A stretch of DNA of 64,000 nucleotides. Source: Sipunculus nudus. Taxonomy: Eukaryota; Annelida; Sipuncula; Golfingiida; Sipunculidae. Where the stretch lies: contig CM049308.1 of the NCBI GenBank assembly GCA_026874595.1, positions 11,499,501 through 11,563,500 on the forward strand. The letters are read 5' to 3'. Below the pieces are notes generated by a model. The model worked only from the letters and a program-made list of their open reading frames with translations, made no database searches and was not told the DNA's origin. Positions 12,873 to 24,848 of the stretch are shown here, one piece after another. The translations under genes and the position numbers were made by a program. The number at the start of each line of letters is the position of its first letter. Within the stretch, counting starts at the first letter, position 1.

Positions 12873-14533
12873 TTCCTACAGAATCATCAAGGATGCGACT
12901 TGGCATCAGTTTTATTGTTAATCATCATAGACTGAGCTATAATTATGTTTTAATAAGATAATTCAAGACAATAAGAAAAATAAATATATCAAAGTTTGAG
13001 CCCAAGACGGGAGTTTGCAGTATTGCTACCTATTGCCTGAGCATCACACCCCATGGGTCACATGTTAATTCATACACCAAACATTCTGCTGTTGTTGCAT
13101 TTTTATCAGAGGGTGTTTTGTCCATGGGGTTTTTGCTTGGTCAACAAAATTCACCCAATACATAAACTGAATTGACACAGATATTCTAAATTTATTTTTT
13201 TAATTATCAACAAGTATAGAACTTGTAAAATATTATAAAATTAAGTAATATGGAATAAAGTTTAGTTAGTGGGACTTTAAGGAAGTTCAAATATTTATGT
13301 TATCAGTAAGGTTAAAGGAAGTGAACAAATGCCAGTGATAAGGTGGGAGTGATATCACCAGTGATCTGAGAGTAAAAGTCCTTTAATCTGTGCATCCTGA
13401 TTCATCCGACACAGTGTGTACACTGTAGATGTCACCTTTATCATACCAGTGCAGTCAGAGATATTGCAGAAAATTCCTGTCATAGTTTCCAGTACTGTGT
13501 TATCTGGGGGAAAACTTGAGCTAACTGGAACACTGGTGTTCCTGTGGCCAGATGGGTTGTGTCTGGGCCCAGCGCTGACTTTGATGGGGACAGTCTTGCA
13601 TACAGTACACAGGTGATGCTGTGGCAGCCATCATCCAGCCATCTGGGAGCTGATCCAGTAAAACAGGAGCTGCCCCAGCCTTAATGATCATTAACTGCTA
13701 TCAGACCCTGCTTATAAATTTACCACAGCCCTATAACAGTCTCAGGACATGATAAATACCTCAGTATAATATAATCATTTTAGGTTAATAGAGTAAAATT
13801 AATTTTATTTTAGGATATTTTATATTAAGGTATGGTTAGGTATGATAAAACAGCCATTTCAAACATATTGATTAAGCCTATGATGGGTGTGCACAAAAGC
13901 AAACTCACTCTACAATTACCCCCCCCCCCCTTTTAATGTGGCATAACATTAGGTATGAAGATGATAAATTCCTTTCTATACAAATACGGTAGAGGATTTT
14001 GTTCATATTAGTATGATGTAGGAACATCCAGGTAGGACACTTTTGTTTCTGTAAGGTTAGCTTTTAAGGATGATTTGGTTAATATCTAAACTGATATCAG
14101 TGCATTTTAAATTGCAGACTTGAAATTTTACTAATTTTTTTTCTAAATATTGCACCTTCTGTTGGCTAAATCTGAAATTACAATCTTAGCTTCCTAAACC
14201 GAAATGTTTCAGTGACCTTCAGTTTGTGGTCTCCACTTTTTTCAGACCCTGTTTTTTTTCAGGCACAGTTCTGTTATCTTGAAGTGTTATATTTGTAACT
14301 TTATTGTCACTTTTGGCAATGGAGTGTTTGGAGTTATAAACAACTGTGAAGTCTAATTGTATAGAACATTTCTTAGAATATGGTGAAGTAAACAAACAGT
14401 ATTTTTTAAATAGTTTCTCTTTGAAAGTGAAAGAATGACGAGACCTGCTTCCTGATAATGACTCACTGTGTTATAGGAAGCCTTTAAACACACACACAGC
14501 AGATTAGAGAAGGTTTTTACATCATTTTTATAC

Positions 14534-15107
14534 GCCCACCTATGATGGGATGTATTATGGTATACCTACAGTCCATCTGTCCTTCTGCAATCAGGTTTGT
14601 CCGTTAACTTTTAGTGTTGCTGTGTTAACTTAATAGGGCTTTGATGGATTTTTACAAATGCACCATAATGACTTACCAATAGATTATCTTGCCTGAATTC
14701 AATTTAGGCAAAATCCACTCACATTTAATAAGGTCAGAGGTCACTAGGCTACTTTGTGGTAGTGCCTCTATAAATTAAAAGGTATATTATGGCTTCTGTT
14801 AAAACTCAATTTGAATATCAACCATTACAGTTTCTCACCGGTATTTCAGTCTCAGTAAATTTAACTCATATTTAATGAGGTCAGAGGTCACAAGATAGGA
14901 GATATGCACCATTTGCAGTGCTCTTGTCACATCCTGTATTAGTGGCATTGATGGAGCTTTTGTGGCAAAAAACTTCAGTAGCAGAGATCATCACGGATGT
15001 TATAAAGTTTTCTCGTTCCTGTCAGGATACATGTAGGCTATATCTACCAAGGGTTATTTTTTATATCCCATCAGTAGGGGTATAGGAGTCAGAAAGGTGG
15101 GCACAAA
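14534..15107. mobile_element. ~570-bp dispersed element with imperfect inverted ends
   Basis: The left end 'gcccacctatgatgggatgt' and the reverse complement of the right end (gcccacctttctgactc..., then ctgatgggatataa) share GCCCACCT and TGATGGGAT blocks. This indicates imperfect terminal inverted repeats. Inside are two copies of AGGTCAGAGGTCA (14731-14743, 14878-14890). No open frame of note. The superfamily is not determined. Confidence 0.45.
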
Positions 15108-16439
15108 AAATAATGAACTGTTGATGTTATGAAAATACAGCTGTTTATGATATGCTGTGGTCCTGTGTTTATGTAGATAAATCTTGTTAGCCAGTGCTGA
15201 TATTGCAGGCTTGTGATACATTTATTGTATCATAGTATTCTTTTTTTATATATGCACAGGTGCGCCATTACTGACGGGTGATATTTTACCTGTAACAAGT
15301 CATCCTACAGGCTTAACTGTCTAACTTCAAAGACCTGCCACATGACTGCCTACCCTGCCTCTACTTTGTTCTGTTACTAATGTTACTCACCAACAGTTTA
15401 TTTAGCTGCTGTTTATCTGATATGGGCCTTTACATAGGACTTTAGCATGGGATTTCATTGTATCAAGAATATCTGGATATTAAAAAAAAATTCATACTGA
15501 GGTTTAAATACCTAGATAAAGCAAGGTCATTGTAATGAGTTATCAGTGGATGGATGTTTTTCAGGGACTATATTGATTGGAAAATTCAGGATTAGGAAGT
15601 ACTGGACCAGAACATTATGTGCCAGGTCAATATTATGTTGTCCTAACAAAGGGATTAATATAAAGGATTATTAAAAGATGCACAGAGAGGCATATTTCAT
15701 TTTGTACTACTGGAATCCATTAGAATGGTGATCTCCATATTTCAATATATATAAATATTACATATCCTTTTAAAGAAATATAGTAATATTACAGTATTTT
15801 ATCTTTAAACTAGTGATGGGCCTATCATCCATTTTTTTCGAAAGTCAGTTGGTTTGCTGCCACTTTCAAGCGCTCGATTACCAAAGGCAACTATCGATTA
15901 CATCATTCTAATGATTGTTTTTACCAGAATGTCTTTATGTTATAGGCAAAAATTATGCTTGATTACTATAATTATTTAAAATGAAACTTTGAATAGCATA
16001 TCTTAGTGATAAAAGGAAAATATAAAAAAGGCAAAAACTTCTTTTCGTTGGGTAGAATTACAAAGACATGCCGGCTGACTTAAGAGAGTATAGTTTTAAA
16101 GATAATTGCACATTTCTTTATATTTGTCTGAACCAATTAATAATCGATCATCGATTGGTTTGCCCAAACCGATGATGGATTATGAAATATTAACTGACTT
16201 CCACCACTACTTTAAAGGAAAGGCAAATTTTCATGTGGAAAGGCAGAATTAAATAAGTACCTTTACAACTGAAAGGTTAAAATTTCAGAGTAATACAAGG
16301 GCTTCCAACGACTTCCATATTTCCTATATAGTCCTATATTTTCCCTTGAAAAAAATGTCTCCTATCATTCCCTGTATTTTTCCAGCATTAAGGCATTTAT
16401 CTCCATAATCTTCTTAAATAATTCTTATCTTGTTTTCAG

Positions 16440-16616
16440 GCTGTCTGGCAGATGATGGTGAACAACGGAGAGAAGGGGAGCTGTGGAATGCTGACCAGTG
16501 TACGAGCTGTCGGTGTCTGAATGGTCAGATCTTCTGTGAGACGCAGCTGTGTGAGGTTTACTGTCTGAAGCCCAAGAAACAGCCGGGAAGATGCTGCGCC
16601 ACCTGTGATGATGATG
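16440..16616 (+). CDS. CRIM1: CRIM1 exon: VWC domain 2
   Basis: 177 bases, the same length as the previous exon, coding for a second ten-cysteine VWC module (CLADDGEQ..., CTSCRC, ...RCCATC) followed by a short acidic DDD linker. The acceptor is 'tgttttcag|gc' and the donor 'gatg|gttagtg', both phase 1. It joins the previous exon as ...CQ-G-CLADD. Position immediately before the antistasin repeats matches VWC2 of CRIM1. A shadow frame on the other strand is not coding. Confidence 0.92.
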
Positions 16617-17901
16617 GTTAGTGATTATCTGTATCTGTGTGTGTGTTTGATAAACATTGGATGTTGAACAAAATCTAATCACAGCCCTTGGGCACAGTAT
16701 TCCCATTAAGCCTGCAGAGCACTCACCTTTGTTCGTGGCTGTGTGTGTTAACATTAGGATGTTAACTCACCTTGGTTGAGGGCCAACTATAAAAAAATCT
16801 CACTCCTCCATAGCTGATATTCAAACTCTTTTAACCCTAAAAAAAAGGTGGTCAGACTGGGTTATAAGATTAAACAGCTAATCAAATGTGTAAGGATCCA
16901 AAACCTCATATAATGAAACTTTTCTTCCAGGAAGGTTACACTGAATGTAACTGGAAATTGTAGAGAGAATTTTAAAAGATACATTCCAAATTACTTCAAC
17001 TTAGCATTATCTGTATGGATTATCAGTACTTGAATGTATTATTTTATTTTTTTATTATCTATATTTGGTATGCCATGACAATACTTAGCATTTTATCTGG
17101 GTATATGTATAGTTCTGGTATATACAGGTGTCTGTACAGGTATGTGGCTGGAAGTTATCCAGCCAGCATTTAACAGGTGTGATGACAGCGGCTGCCAGTA
17201 AGTGTTGGTCAGGAGCTGCAGCACTGCATGGTCCAGCAGACTGACCAGTTCAGGTGGTCATCTACAGCAGTGTGGCCAAACAACCCCCACTGTGTTACAA
17301 GACCTTGCTGGACCCCAGTGCCTAGTTGTTAATTTGACCTATCATAGTCTCCACTTACTGGGTCCAGCAAACTATATATACACACACACTTGCCTGCTTA
17401 TGTGAATACTTGTGTCAATGGGAGGGTTAAGTGTATTATTTGCCAACAAGGCATGGCTCAAACTGGACAACGCCTCACCTGGAGGCAGGCCAAGTAATAG
17501 TTTTTTATGATGTCAATAGGTGGCAGCACCTACATGAGATGTCTGACTGTCTGCAGTTGAAGCTTGAATTTTCTTCTTAACAGTTTAAATAATTTTGCTC
17601 AGTGAAAAGACAAGGGACTATGTTTATGCATTTTATCTACATATTTCTCCTTAAATAATTATGGTCCACAGCGTGTATTCAATTAAATTATCATCAGCTT
17701 GAATACAACTCCCGCTACTAATCACTTTTTATTATGCAGATATTATTTGATATTAATTATAGTGCATGATACCCATGATACCTGGAAATTGTCAGAATAC
17801 ATGATATAGGATGTTTTTGATTGGCTGACCTCATGAGATTAGTATTTGGTTAGAATACAAAAACATATATATTTATAAATATAATTTTCTTTAATTTTTA
17901 G
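16617..17901 (+). other. CRIM1: CRIM1 intron (VWC2 to antistasin 1)
   Basis: 1.3 kb, phase 1. A partial SINE copy lies at 16672-16836. The rest, including the GC-richer 17140-17360 stretch, shows no recognisable coding or RNA feature. Confidence 0.8.
16672..16836 (-). mobile_element. tRNA-derived SINE, partial copy 4
   Basis: 'cccattaagcctgcagagca' then 'ctcacc' and, after an insertion, 'ccaactataaaaaaatctca' and 'gctgatattcaaactc' match the family body. The tRNA-like head is lost. It begins about 55 bp after the VWC2 splice donor. Confidence 0.6.
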
Positions 17902-18015
17902 ATATACGCATTCCTGATCATTGCCCTGACCAGATTCTCGTTAACTGCTCAATCCACTGTCCAAACGGGCTGGAACTTGACGGCCATGGCTGCCCTCTGT
18001 GTGAATGCAAGTCCA
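17902..18015 (+). CDS. CRIM1: CRIM1 exon: antistasin-like repeat 1
   Basis: A 38-codon exon coding for one antistasin-like repeat (pattern HCPDQ...NCSIHCPNG..., GCPLCEC). The flanking acceptor is 'aatttttag|at' and the donor 'tcca|gtaagt', both phase 1, giving junction residues D before IRIPDHC and T before CDLKC. Antistasin-type repeats are found in leech protease inhibitors and, four in a row, in the centre of CRIM1, where no protease target is established. A single exon for the first repeat followed by one exon for the remaining three is what is seen here. Confidence 0.9.
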
Positions 18016-18486
18016 GTAAGTCATGTGTATCATTATACTCCTCAGGGAATAAAGATACCTCAGCACTTCCCTGTCATTTACTCATAGTGTCACCCTTAAG
18101 TGACCTGTGATTAATTTTTAAATAAAGTTTATGACAAAGATGTAGATGTGCACATAGAAATGACATTGTAAGGAATTCGAAAAGGTAATTCATGAAATGC
18201 ATTGATAGAAATACCAGAAACGTATAGCAGCATATACTTGAATAGAGCCAGTAAACAATTTTAATGGATATGTCACACAAAAAACATCAGTGTCATTAAA
18301 AAAGTATTAAGCAGTAAAAGTTGTTTTAAATATTGTTTAAAAACGTTTGGATAATAATTGATTAAAACTTATTATATTATTCATATTATATATGTGATAT
18401 ACCCCTGGGAAAATTTAAGAAATTTTAGTACATGTATAAGCATTTATTTGTGTGACTTTTTATCTCTTACACATTTTCTTTTTCAG
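18016..18486 (+). other. CRIM1: CRIM1 intron within the antistasin region
   Basis: 471 bases, phase 1, AT-rich. I see no repeat or gene in it. Confidence 0.85.
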
Positions 18487-18741
18487 CATGTGATCTCAAA
18501 TGTCCATATGGTTACCAGACAGATGTTGAAGGTAATGAGATCTGTGAATGCAAGCGAATCAGCTTCTGCCCAAGCATCAGACAGTCTTGTCATAAACGGT
18601 GTCGTAATGGCTATGAGCTCGGACCAGATGGCTGCCCTCATTGCCACTGTCTCAAGTGTCCAGATTTGACGTTCTGCTGGAAAAAATGTCCACATGGATT
18701 TAAAACAGATGTCAAGGGATGCAAGATATGTGAATGTGAAG
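18487..18741 (+). CDS. CRIM1: CRIM1 exon: antistasin-like repeats 2-4
   Basis: 85 codons coding for three consecutive antistasin-like repeats. The first is CDLKCPYGYQTD...ICECK, the second FCPS...CHKRCRNGYELG..GCPHCHC and the third KCPDLTFCWKKCPHGF...GCKICEC. With the previous exon this makes four, the number in vertebrate CRIM1. The acceptor is 'ctttttcag|ca' and the donor 'gaag|gtcagt', both phase 1. The repeat-internal G-x-D/G-C-x-x-C-x-C spacing is intact in each. A 120-codon frame on the opposite strand over this exon is a shadow. Confidence 0.92.
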
Positions 18742-19353
18742 GTCAGTATGGCGTACAGGCAGCTAGCATTGTGCGTTTCTGCCAGAAAGGGAAAAAGACA
18801 CATACACAAAGACATTGAGAGAGAAAGAGAGAACGAGAGAGACATAAAGAAAGAGAAATAGAGATAAAGACAGAGATAGAGACAAACAGAAAATCAGTGA
18901 GAGAAAGAGATAGAGACAGAGCTACAGGAGGACAGAAAGAGATAGAGAGACAGGAAGACAGAGAGAGATAGAGAAAAAGAGACATGAGGACAGAGAGATA
19001 GAGACAGGGAGACAGAAAGAGAGAGATATAGAGAGAGAGACAGAATATTTAGAGGGATGGAGACAGAAAGACAGAGAAATGGAGACAGAGAGACAGAGAT
19101 AGAGACAGAGAGAAATAGAGACAGAGAGACATGAGGACAGAGAAAGAGAGAGAGAGACAGGAGGACAGAGAGAGAGATAGAGACAGAGGCAGAGAGATGG
19201 AAAGACAGAGATACATAGAGAGACATAGAGACAGAATACAGAGAGAGATAGAGACAGAAAGAAAGAAAAAAACAGAGATAAAGAGACAGAAATACAGAGA
19301 TATAGAGACAGAGATACAGAATACAGAGAGGGATAGAGACAGAGAGACAGGGC

Positions 19354-19402
<49 letters not shown>

Positions 19403-20537
19403 GAGACATGAGGACAGAGAGAGATAGAGATAGAGACAGAAAGAGAAAGATATAGAAAGAGAGACAGAAAACAGAGAGGGATAGAGACAGAGAGACAGAA
19501 GGACAGAGAGAGATAGAGACAGAGAGGCAGAGATAGTGACAGAGACAGAAAAAAGGGGGAGAAAGAGATAGAGACAGAGACATAAGGACAGAGAGAGATA
19601 GAAATAGAGACAGAAAGAGAGATATATAGAAAGAGAGACAGAAAACAGAGAGGGATAGAGACAGAGAGACAAAAGAAACACAGAGAGAATGAGACAGAGG
19701 CAGAGATAGTGACAGAGACAGAAAGAGTGAGAGAAAGAGATAGAGACAGACATGAGGACAGAAGGACAGAGAGATAGAGACAGAGAGGCAGAGATAGTGA
19801 CAGAGACATAAAGAGTGAGAGATGGAGATAGAGACAGAGAGACAGGACTGAGAGAGACAGGAAGACAGAGAGATATAGAGACAGAGAGACAGGTGGACAG
19901 AGAGAAATAGAGATAGACACAGAAAGACAGAGATATATATAGAGAGACAGAAAACAGCGAGGGATAGAGACAGAAAGACATAGAGAGATAGGGACAGAGA
20001 GATAGAGACAGAGACAGAAAAATGGAGAGAATTAGGGATAGAGAGACAGAAAGACAGAGAGAGATAGAGGTAGAAACAGAGAGACAGAAAGACAGACAGA
20101 AACAGGAAGAATATAAAAGTGAAGAATAAAATACTATACATCATCCATATTGCAAAGGGATTGGGATATTGCTTTATATGGAGAGGTTCTTGCAAGGCTA
20201 ACTTTGTGGAGGAATTCTGGAGATGCACTGTAAAAGGTTTAACGTCAAGGAAGAAAGAATCTAAATATAGAATCTAAATATGGTAAATCTGAAATTCAGA
20301 AGAACCAAATAATAACGTGTCAGTCTTTAAGGGGTTTCTATATATATTCCTGGATTTTTGATAATTTGTACTCATAATTAAAGGTTTTCAGTTTATGTGC
20401 TGGAATTAAAGTTTAATTCTTTGCATGGACTCTTTTTCTCTGTGAGAAGTTAGGTTTTTCCTGTAAAAAGGTGTAATAAGATTTGATAGCTTGAAAGTGG
20501 AGCATGATTCGTTCATGCATTTATCTGAAATTTACAG
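18742..20537 (+). other. CRIM1: CRIM1 intron (antistasin 4 to VWC3)
   Basis: 1.8 kb, phase 1. It is dominated by the purine-rich tract at 18781-20128. The remaining ~400 bases before the acceptor hold nothing recognisable. Confidence 0.85.
18781..20128. repeat. 1.35-kb GAGACA/GAGATA purine-rich simple-repeat tract
   Basis: Irregular tandem hexamers and octamers (gagaca, gagata, gacagaga) run for about 1.35 kb on the + strand, with a pure (GA)n run near 19364-19397. It starts only ~40 bases after a CRIM1 splice donor. Because stop codons are rare in such sequence, the - strand has overlapping frames of 444, 332 and 310 codons made almost only of Ser, Leu, Cys, Val and Phe. These are low-complexity artefacts. 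Confidence 0.97.
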
Positions 20538-20765
20538 ATCCCGAGCTCACTACTGAGATGACCACATTCATCAGTACAACACCCAGTGGCGCCACCTGCA
20601 TGTCAAGTGATGGAAGGAGCAGGTTTCCAGGGGAGACGTGGTTTGATGGATGTCGTCAGTGTTCCTGTATCCAGGGTCGTGAGATGTGCGCCCTCATCAT
20701 GTGTCCCACACCCTCATGTCAACATCCCATACTCCAGCCTGGAGACTGCTGTCACTCTTGTCCAG
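20538..20765 (+). CDS. CRIM1: CRIM1 exon: linker plus VWC domain 3
   Basis: 76 codons. A Thr/Ser-rich linker (PELTTEMTTFISTTPSG) likely to carry O-glycans precedes a VWC with all ten cysteines (TCMSSDG..., CRQCSC, ...DCCHSC). The acceptor is 'atttacag|at' and the donor 'ccag|gtaggc', both phase 1. It is the first of the four membrane-proximal VWC domains of CRIM1. Confidence 0.92.
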
Positions 20766-21474
20766 GTAGGCAAGGATTAACTATAAGAGCACTCAGTAGA
20801 GCCCATACCTCTGCCAAAGCAAAGCTGAAATTCCTACTGGATCTGTCTTTTATAAAGTTCTGCACCTAATTTTATTTGGGTCATCTGCGGCCAAAGTCCT
20901 ACCCATCTTCAGATATTTGTTGAAATCAGTTATGTAGTTTTGGCATCCTACTGCTAACGGACAAATAATCCGACACACTGATAATCAGACATTTCCGAAA
21001 ACATGACTTTGGTGGAGGTAACAAAACAAATTTCTCCCTGGTACATAAAGGAGCTGTACTCCTCTCTCTTCCAGCTAAGCCATATTGCTCAACATATATG
21101 CATTTGTCATGTTCACACCTGTTAAAAGGGCTCGTTTTCTGACTTTGACAGTTACAAACTTGTATCTGCATGTCTACACCATGGAACAAGTCCTCTTTCA
21201 AGATTTGGAAGGTTATTGGGATGAAGTGTTGCAGTTAGTCTAAGCTATTCTGGTAACTGTAATAATCCTTAAACGCTCATTAAATGACTGTAAAATTCTT
21301 CATTTAGCATACCTTAAGCGTGAATTTGCTGAAATCATTTAAGTTAAATAGGATTCCTAATACAATTTTATGTGCTCAGAGTGATTTGCCTCGTATGTAT
21401 TATTTCAAGTTAAAATATTGGCAAGTAATGATTGATGAATATTCATCATGGAATGATTAATGGATATTCATCAG
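20766..21474 (+). other. CRIM1: CRIM1 intron (VWC3 to VWC4)
   Basis: 709 bases, phase 1. No repeat or gene recognised. It ends in a weak acceptor with little pyrimidine tract. Confidence 0.8.
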
Positions 21475-21681
21475 GTGAGCCGACAGGTCCAGAGCCAACA
21501 GCCATGCCACGGTGTCCTACAGGAGCAGCCGAAGAAAAACAGAATGAAGTTTGGTCACTTGACATGTGTACGCAATGCTTGTGCCATGGCGGCGCCATCT
21601 TGTGTGAGACCAAGCGGTGCCCGCCGTTACTGTGTCACCATGCTCTGAAGCTGCCGGGTCACTGCTGTGCTGTCTGTGCAG
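21475..21681 (+). CDS. CRIM1: CRIM1 exon: VWC domain 4
   Basis: 69 codons with a ten-cysteine VWC (RCPTGAAEE..., CTQCLC, ...HCCAVC) after a short Pro/Thr linker. Two in-frame acceptors 12 bases apart are possible: 'attcatcag|gtgagcc' (used here) and 'gccgacag|gtccag', which would start the exon at 21487 and drop four residues. Both give phase 1. The pyrimidine tract before either is poor. The donor is 'gcag|gtaaag'. Confidence 0.9.
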
Positions 21682-22337
21682 GTAAAGTGACAACAGATAG
21701 GTCTCTACAACAATCGTCATATTTCTGCCTTGTTGTCTGTTACATACAGTTAAACCTCTCATTACAGGCACATCTGTACTAAGGGCACCTCCTATTTATG
21801 GTTATTTTCAGGCAGTCCCTTGACAGTAGGTACTGAAATCTATAACCTCTCCACTCAGGGCACCTCTCTATTGTGCGCAAAAAAAATAGGGACATTTAAG
21901 CAGACCATCAGAGAATGGCTTTAATTAATGTAAATTGTCCATTCATATTATGAGTACATTCAAAAAGTTTTTGCTGGAAATACGGAAAATGGAATCTGGG
22001 CATCAATTCTTCAATGCATGTTACATCCCCATTTGAAACTACCACCAGTGATGAAATGTTTCATAATAAATGGTGAGATGTACCAAGTTAACAAAGAAAA
22101 TTCATTAAAAGTTTATCTGTTATACTTCAATGTAGTTACTTTTCATGAGAAATATTCAAAATTGTAAATAATCAATGTTAATTTATATTTAATAATGGTG
22201 ATGGGGTAATAACTATTACATACAGAGCCCAATTACATTATCAAGTGCATTACAGTAGATGCATGAGAAATAAAATATAAAAAAGTTTGACAAAATCTCA
22301 ATAATTCCAAATCACTTAATTTCTATATAATTGACAG
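21682..22337 (+). other. CRIM1: CRIM1 intron (VWC4 to VWC5)
   Basis: 656 bases, phase 1. It contains the small TIR element at 21746-21895; the rest is AT-rich with nothing recognised. Confidence 0.8.
21746..21895. mobile_element. Small TIR element (MITE-like), copy related to 1-118
   Basis: The left end ACAGTTAAACCTCTCATTA leads into 'ggcagtcccttgacagtagg' and 'ctcactcagggcacctctct'-like sequence that matches the window start. No coding capacity. The right end is eroded near an A-run at 21881-21888, so the boundary is approximate. Confidence 0.5.
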
Positions 22338-22559
22338 ATAACGCATCGGTGGTGCCTCCTCCAAGAACCACTAAAGGTCGAGCTTGCAGGAACCACGAGG
22401 GAACGTTCTTCTCTGACGGTGACGTCTGGCGGACCAGTCCATGCCAGAGCTGTGCATGCATTGATGGGCAGATCCACTGCTTCTCACAGACCTGCCCTCC
22501 CCTAACCTGTAATAAGACAGTCCTACGTAAGGGACAGTGCTGCCCCCTGTGTGAAGAAG
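22338..22559 (+). CDS. CRIM1: CRIM1 exon: VWC domain 5
   Basis: 74 codons with a ten-cysteine VWC (ACRNHEG..., CQSCAC, ...QCCPLC) and an N-glycosylation sequon (NKT) between the seventh and eighth cysteines. The acceptor is 'aattgacag|at' and the donor 'gaag|gtgaga', both phase 1. The exon is symmetric, so skipping it would leave the downstream frame intact. Confidence 0.92.
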
Positions 22560-23003
22560 GTGAGATTATTTATTGGTGATCTTGGCTGTATGAAAGTAAT
22601 GCAAAGCCTCATGTTTTAGGCTTGTCACCTGGTCAGGGCATTGAAGAACATGTTTACAAGTAAATCTCTGATATAAGTTCTTTTACCCTTAAGATTTTGT
22701 CAATTTTACAAGGAAACAAGACCAAGAAATAGAAGTTTTTGGCATCTATTTTTTTTCTTTAATTCCCACATTGTCTGTTTTATTTATATTATGTACCAAA
22801 AGTGTAAAAAAAATACAGTAATTTAGTATAATGGAAAAAAAACTATTTTAATAATAAATTATGCAGTACATATTTATAACCAGTAAATTTAAGCATCTTT
22901 GATACTGAGGTCAGAGTCAGCTTATTAACATGGAATCATTGACAGGTTTTAATGAATGCATGTTTCACATTTCACAAATTGACAGATCAATTTTGTTTGT
23001 CAG
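22560..23003 (+). other. CRIM1: CRIM1 intron (VWC5 to VWC6)
   Basis: 444 bases, phase 1, AT-rich. Nothing recognised. Confidence 0.85.
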
Positions 23004-23195
23004 GTGAGAGTAGTGGAGCCTGTGTACATGAAGGGAGAATCTACAAGTCCGGTGAGGTGTGGAACACCGAGCCGTGCGTGTACTGTACATGTCAGCATGG
23101 CCACCCAGAGTGTAGCAGGATCCAGTGTCCCAACGCTTTACCGCCGTGCAAAAATCTTGTTCACTCTCCCAACCACTGTTGTCCCATTTGTAAAG
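23004..23195 (+). CDS. CRIM1: CRIM1 exon: VWC domain 6
   Basis: 64 codons with the sixth and last VWC (ACVHEGRIYKSGEVW..., CVYCTC, ...HCCPICK), ten cysteines. The acceptor is 'tttgtcag|gt' and the donor 'taaag|gtaag', both phase 1. Overlapping frames in the other reading phases are shadows. Confidence 0.92.
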
Positions 23196-24809
23196 GTAAG
23201 GATGAATGCACTGTAGACCTGACGTGTTTTACAAGACCTCAGTTTGGTTTCAGGAGGGATGAGCAATAAATCATTGGTGTTCATTTTCTTTCCATCCTTA
23301 ACTAGACAAATACAGTGGTTGCCGATTTGTTTGTGAGGGTTTCAAATTTGCTATGTCCACAAAAGATGCTAATTATCATGAAAATAAAACCGACGTGAAT
23401 AAGAGGCCACGTCATTGAAGGGAAATCTCAAAGCAAAATATGGATAGATAAATAATAATAAATCTGTAACCTGTAAGTCAAATCTTTCAAATAAACAGCC
23501 AATAATGAACAAGAATTTCCACTTGATGACTTTGCCTTTAGTTGTCATTCAGTTTTTATGATTTGCATGCAGATTATTTAATATGTTATAACAGATAAGC
23601 TCTGTGAAGTTTACACTAGTGCAGATCACAGAAATAGAAGGCTCGCGAAATGATAATGTGAAAATCAAAAGTTTAACCTAGTGAATTTGAAACCAACCAC
23701 AGTATATAGTTATTGGAGTCATGAACTTAATGGGAAAGCTGTACCCCACAGCCGTGTATCATTCACAAACGAGTGTGCATCTTTAGGAGGTTTCTCCATG
23801 TTATGACCCAGCTATGGGGGTGATTACACACCCAGGACCTGCAGGTGCAGTAACACCGGGCCTGGGTGACATCATGATATAAAATAAAAATTGACAGGAA
23901 GCGAGTGCTACCACCCTGATACATAGTCCAAAACCAAAATGGAACTCTGCAGATGTAAACACTTTAATTAAAAATTAGATAAGTCAAGATTTAAAAATGG
24001 AAAGAGTTACAAACAACAAATAAATGATTTAAACCAAAAAAAATCAGGTGTAGAATTCAAGGCCTATTCAACACTCCTGTCTATGATCAGATGTGTCTAT
24101 GTTTAGTAAACCAGTCATAAATTGTACATACCCAGTGATGTATCCTCCAGTGGAATACTTGAGGTCTGAGCATTCTCAGACACAAATAAAATGTTGGCAG
24201 TATTTGCAAGATAATTCAGTTTCACTGGTTACAATTACTCAGTTACCCTTTAGCCACGTAAATAAAAACAAGCAATTATGTCCTGTGATTAGAGCCTGTA
24301 TTATAAGAAAAATACCACAGAAATGCCTTTTTATAGCATGTATTTTAATAAATTTCCACACCATTATCCCTCGCTCTGACAGTGCATTTACTGCCTCCCC
24401 CTCCCCCCTGACTTTGCTCCGGCTACAGCCCTGATACCACTGAATGAAGATTTATGTAATAGTTCTTCTTTGGATATTTTTTTGTATAAAATGTTAAAGT
24501 CATGTTCTCTGTATATTTTTCTCTTCATATTAGATTTGTAATGAGGTTTTTAATCTTAATGATTTACAAGAAAAGTAGTTAGTGTATGCAACAGTAATTA
24601 ACCATTAAAGAAACTGTAATTTATTTGTGATCAAGACCGCTATGTACATGTGATGGTATAATTGTAAAATTTTAGCTTATATATGTCATACTGAAGTGGA
24701 ATGTGTCAAAGTTTACCATTTAATTATAATTATCTGAATATTCATTATGCAGCCTGTGCCTCCCATATTACAGTTTTAAATCATTTTAATTCTCCATGTC
24801 TCTCCACAG
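23196..24809 (+). other. CRIM1: CRIM1 intron (VWC6 to juxtamembrane exon)
   Basis: 1.6 kb, phase 1. No repeat family member or exon recognised; frames at 24093-24434 show no domain. Confidence 0.75.
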
Positions 24810-24848
24810 ATGAGCCCACATTGTCTCCAACAACACCTCCAGGTTCAG
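24810..24848 (+). CDS. CRIM1: CRIM1 39-base microexon: juxtamembrane Thr/Pro linker
   Basis: Thirteen codons, phase 1 at both ends, coding for a D-EPTLSPTTPPGS-G linker between the last VWC and the transmembrane exon. The acceptor is strong ('gtctctccacag|at') and the donor is 'ttcag|gtaaag'. The length (divisible by three), frame agreement on both sides and Thr/Pro-rich stalk character support it. It is too short for ORF-based detection. It might be optional in some transcripts. Confidence 0.8.

Larger units (their letters stand above)
10933..16439 (+). other. CRIM1: CRIM1 intron (VWC1 to VWC2)
   Basis: 5.5 kb intron, phase 1. It contains three copies of the tRNA-headed SINE family (11094-11525, 12436-12698, 12710-12872), a C12 run (13919-13930) and a ~570-bp dispersed element (14534-15107). 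The slightly GC-richer stretch 13390-13690 has open frames but no recognisable domain. No exon is seen. Confidence 0.8.

Noticed and set aside
13390-13690. GC-richer stretch with an open frame in the CRIM1 intron as an extra exon
   Set aside because: No cysteine-rich or other CRIM1-like sequence; the visible exons already join in frame without it.
18894-20228. 444-codon frame on the - strand (and 332- and 310-codon frames overlapping it)
   Set aside because: Lies within the GAGACA/GAGATA simple repeat; composition is almost only Ser, Leu, Cys, Val and Phe, several phases are open together, and there is no domain.
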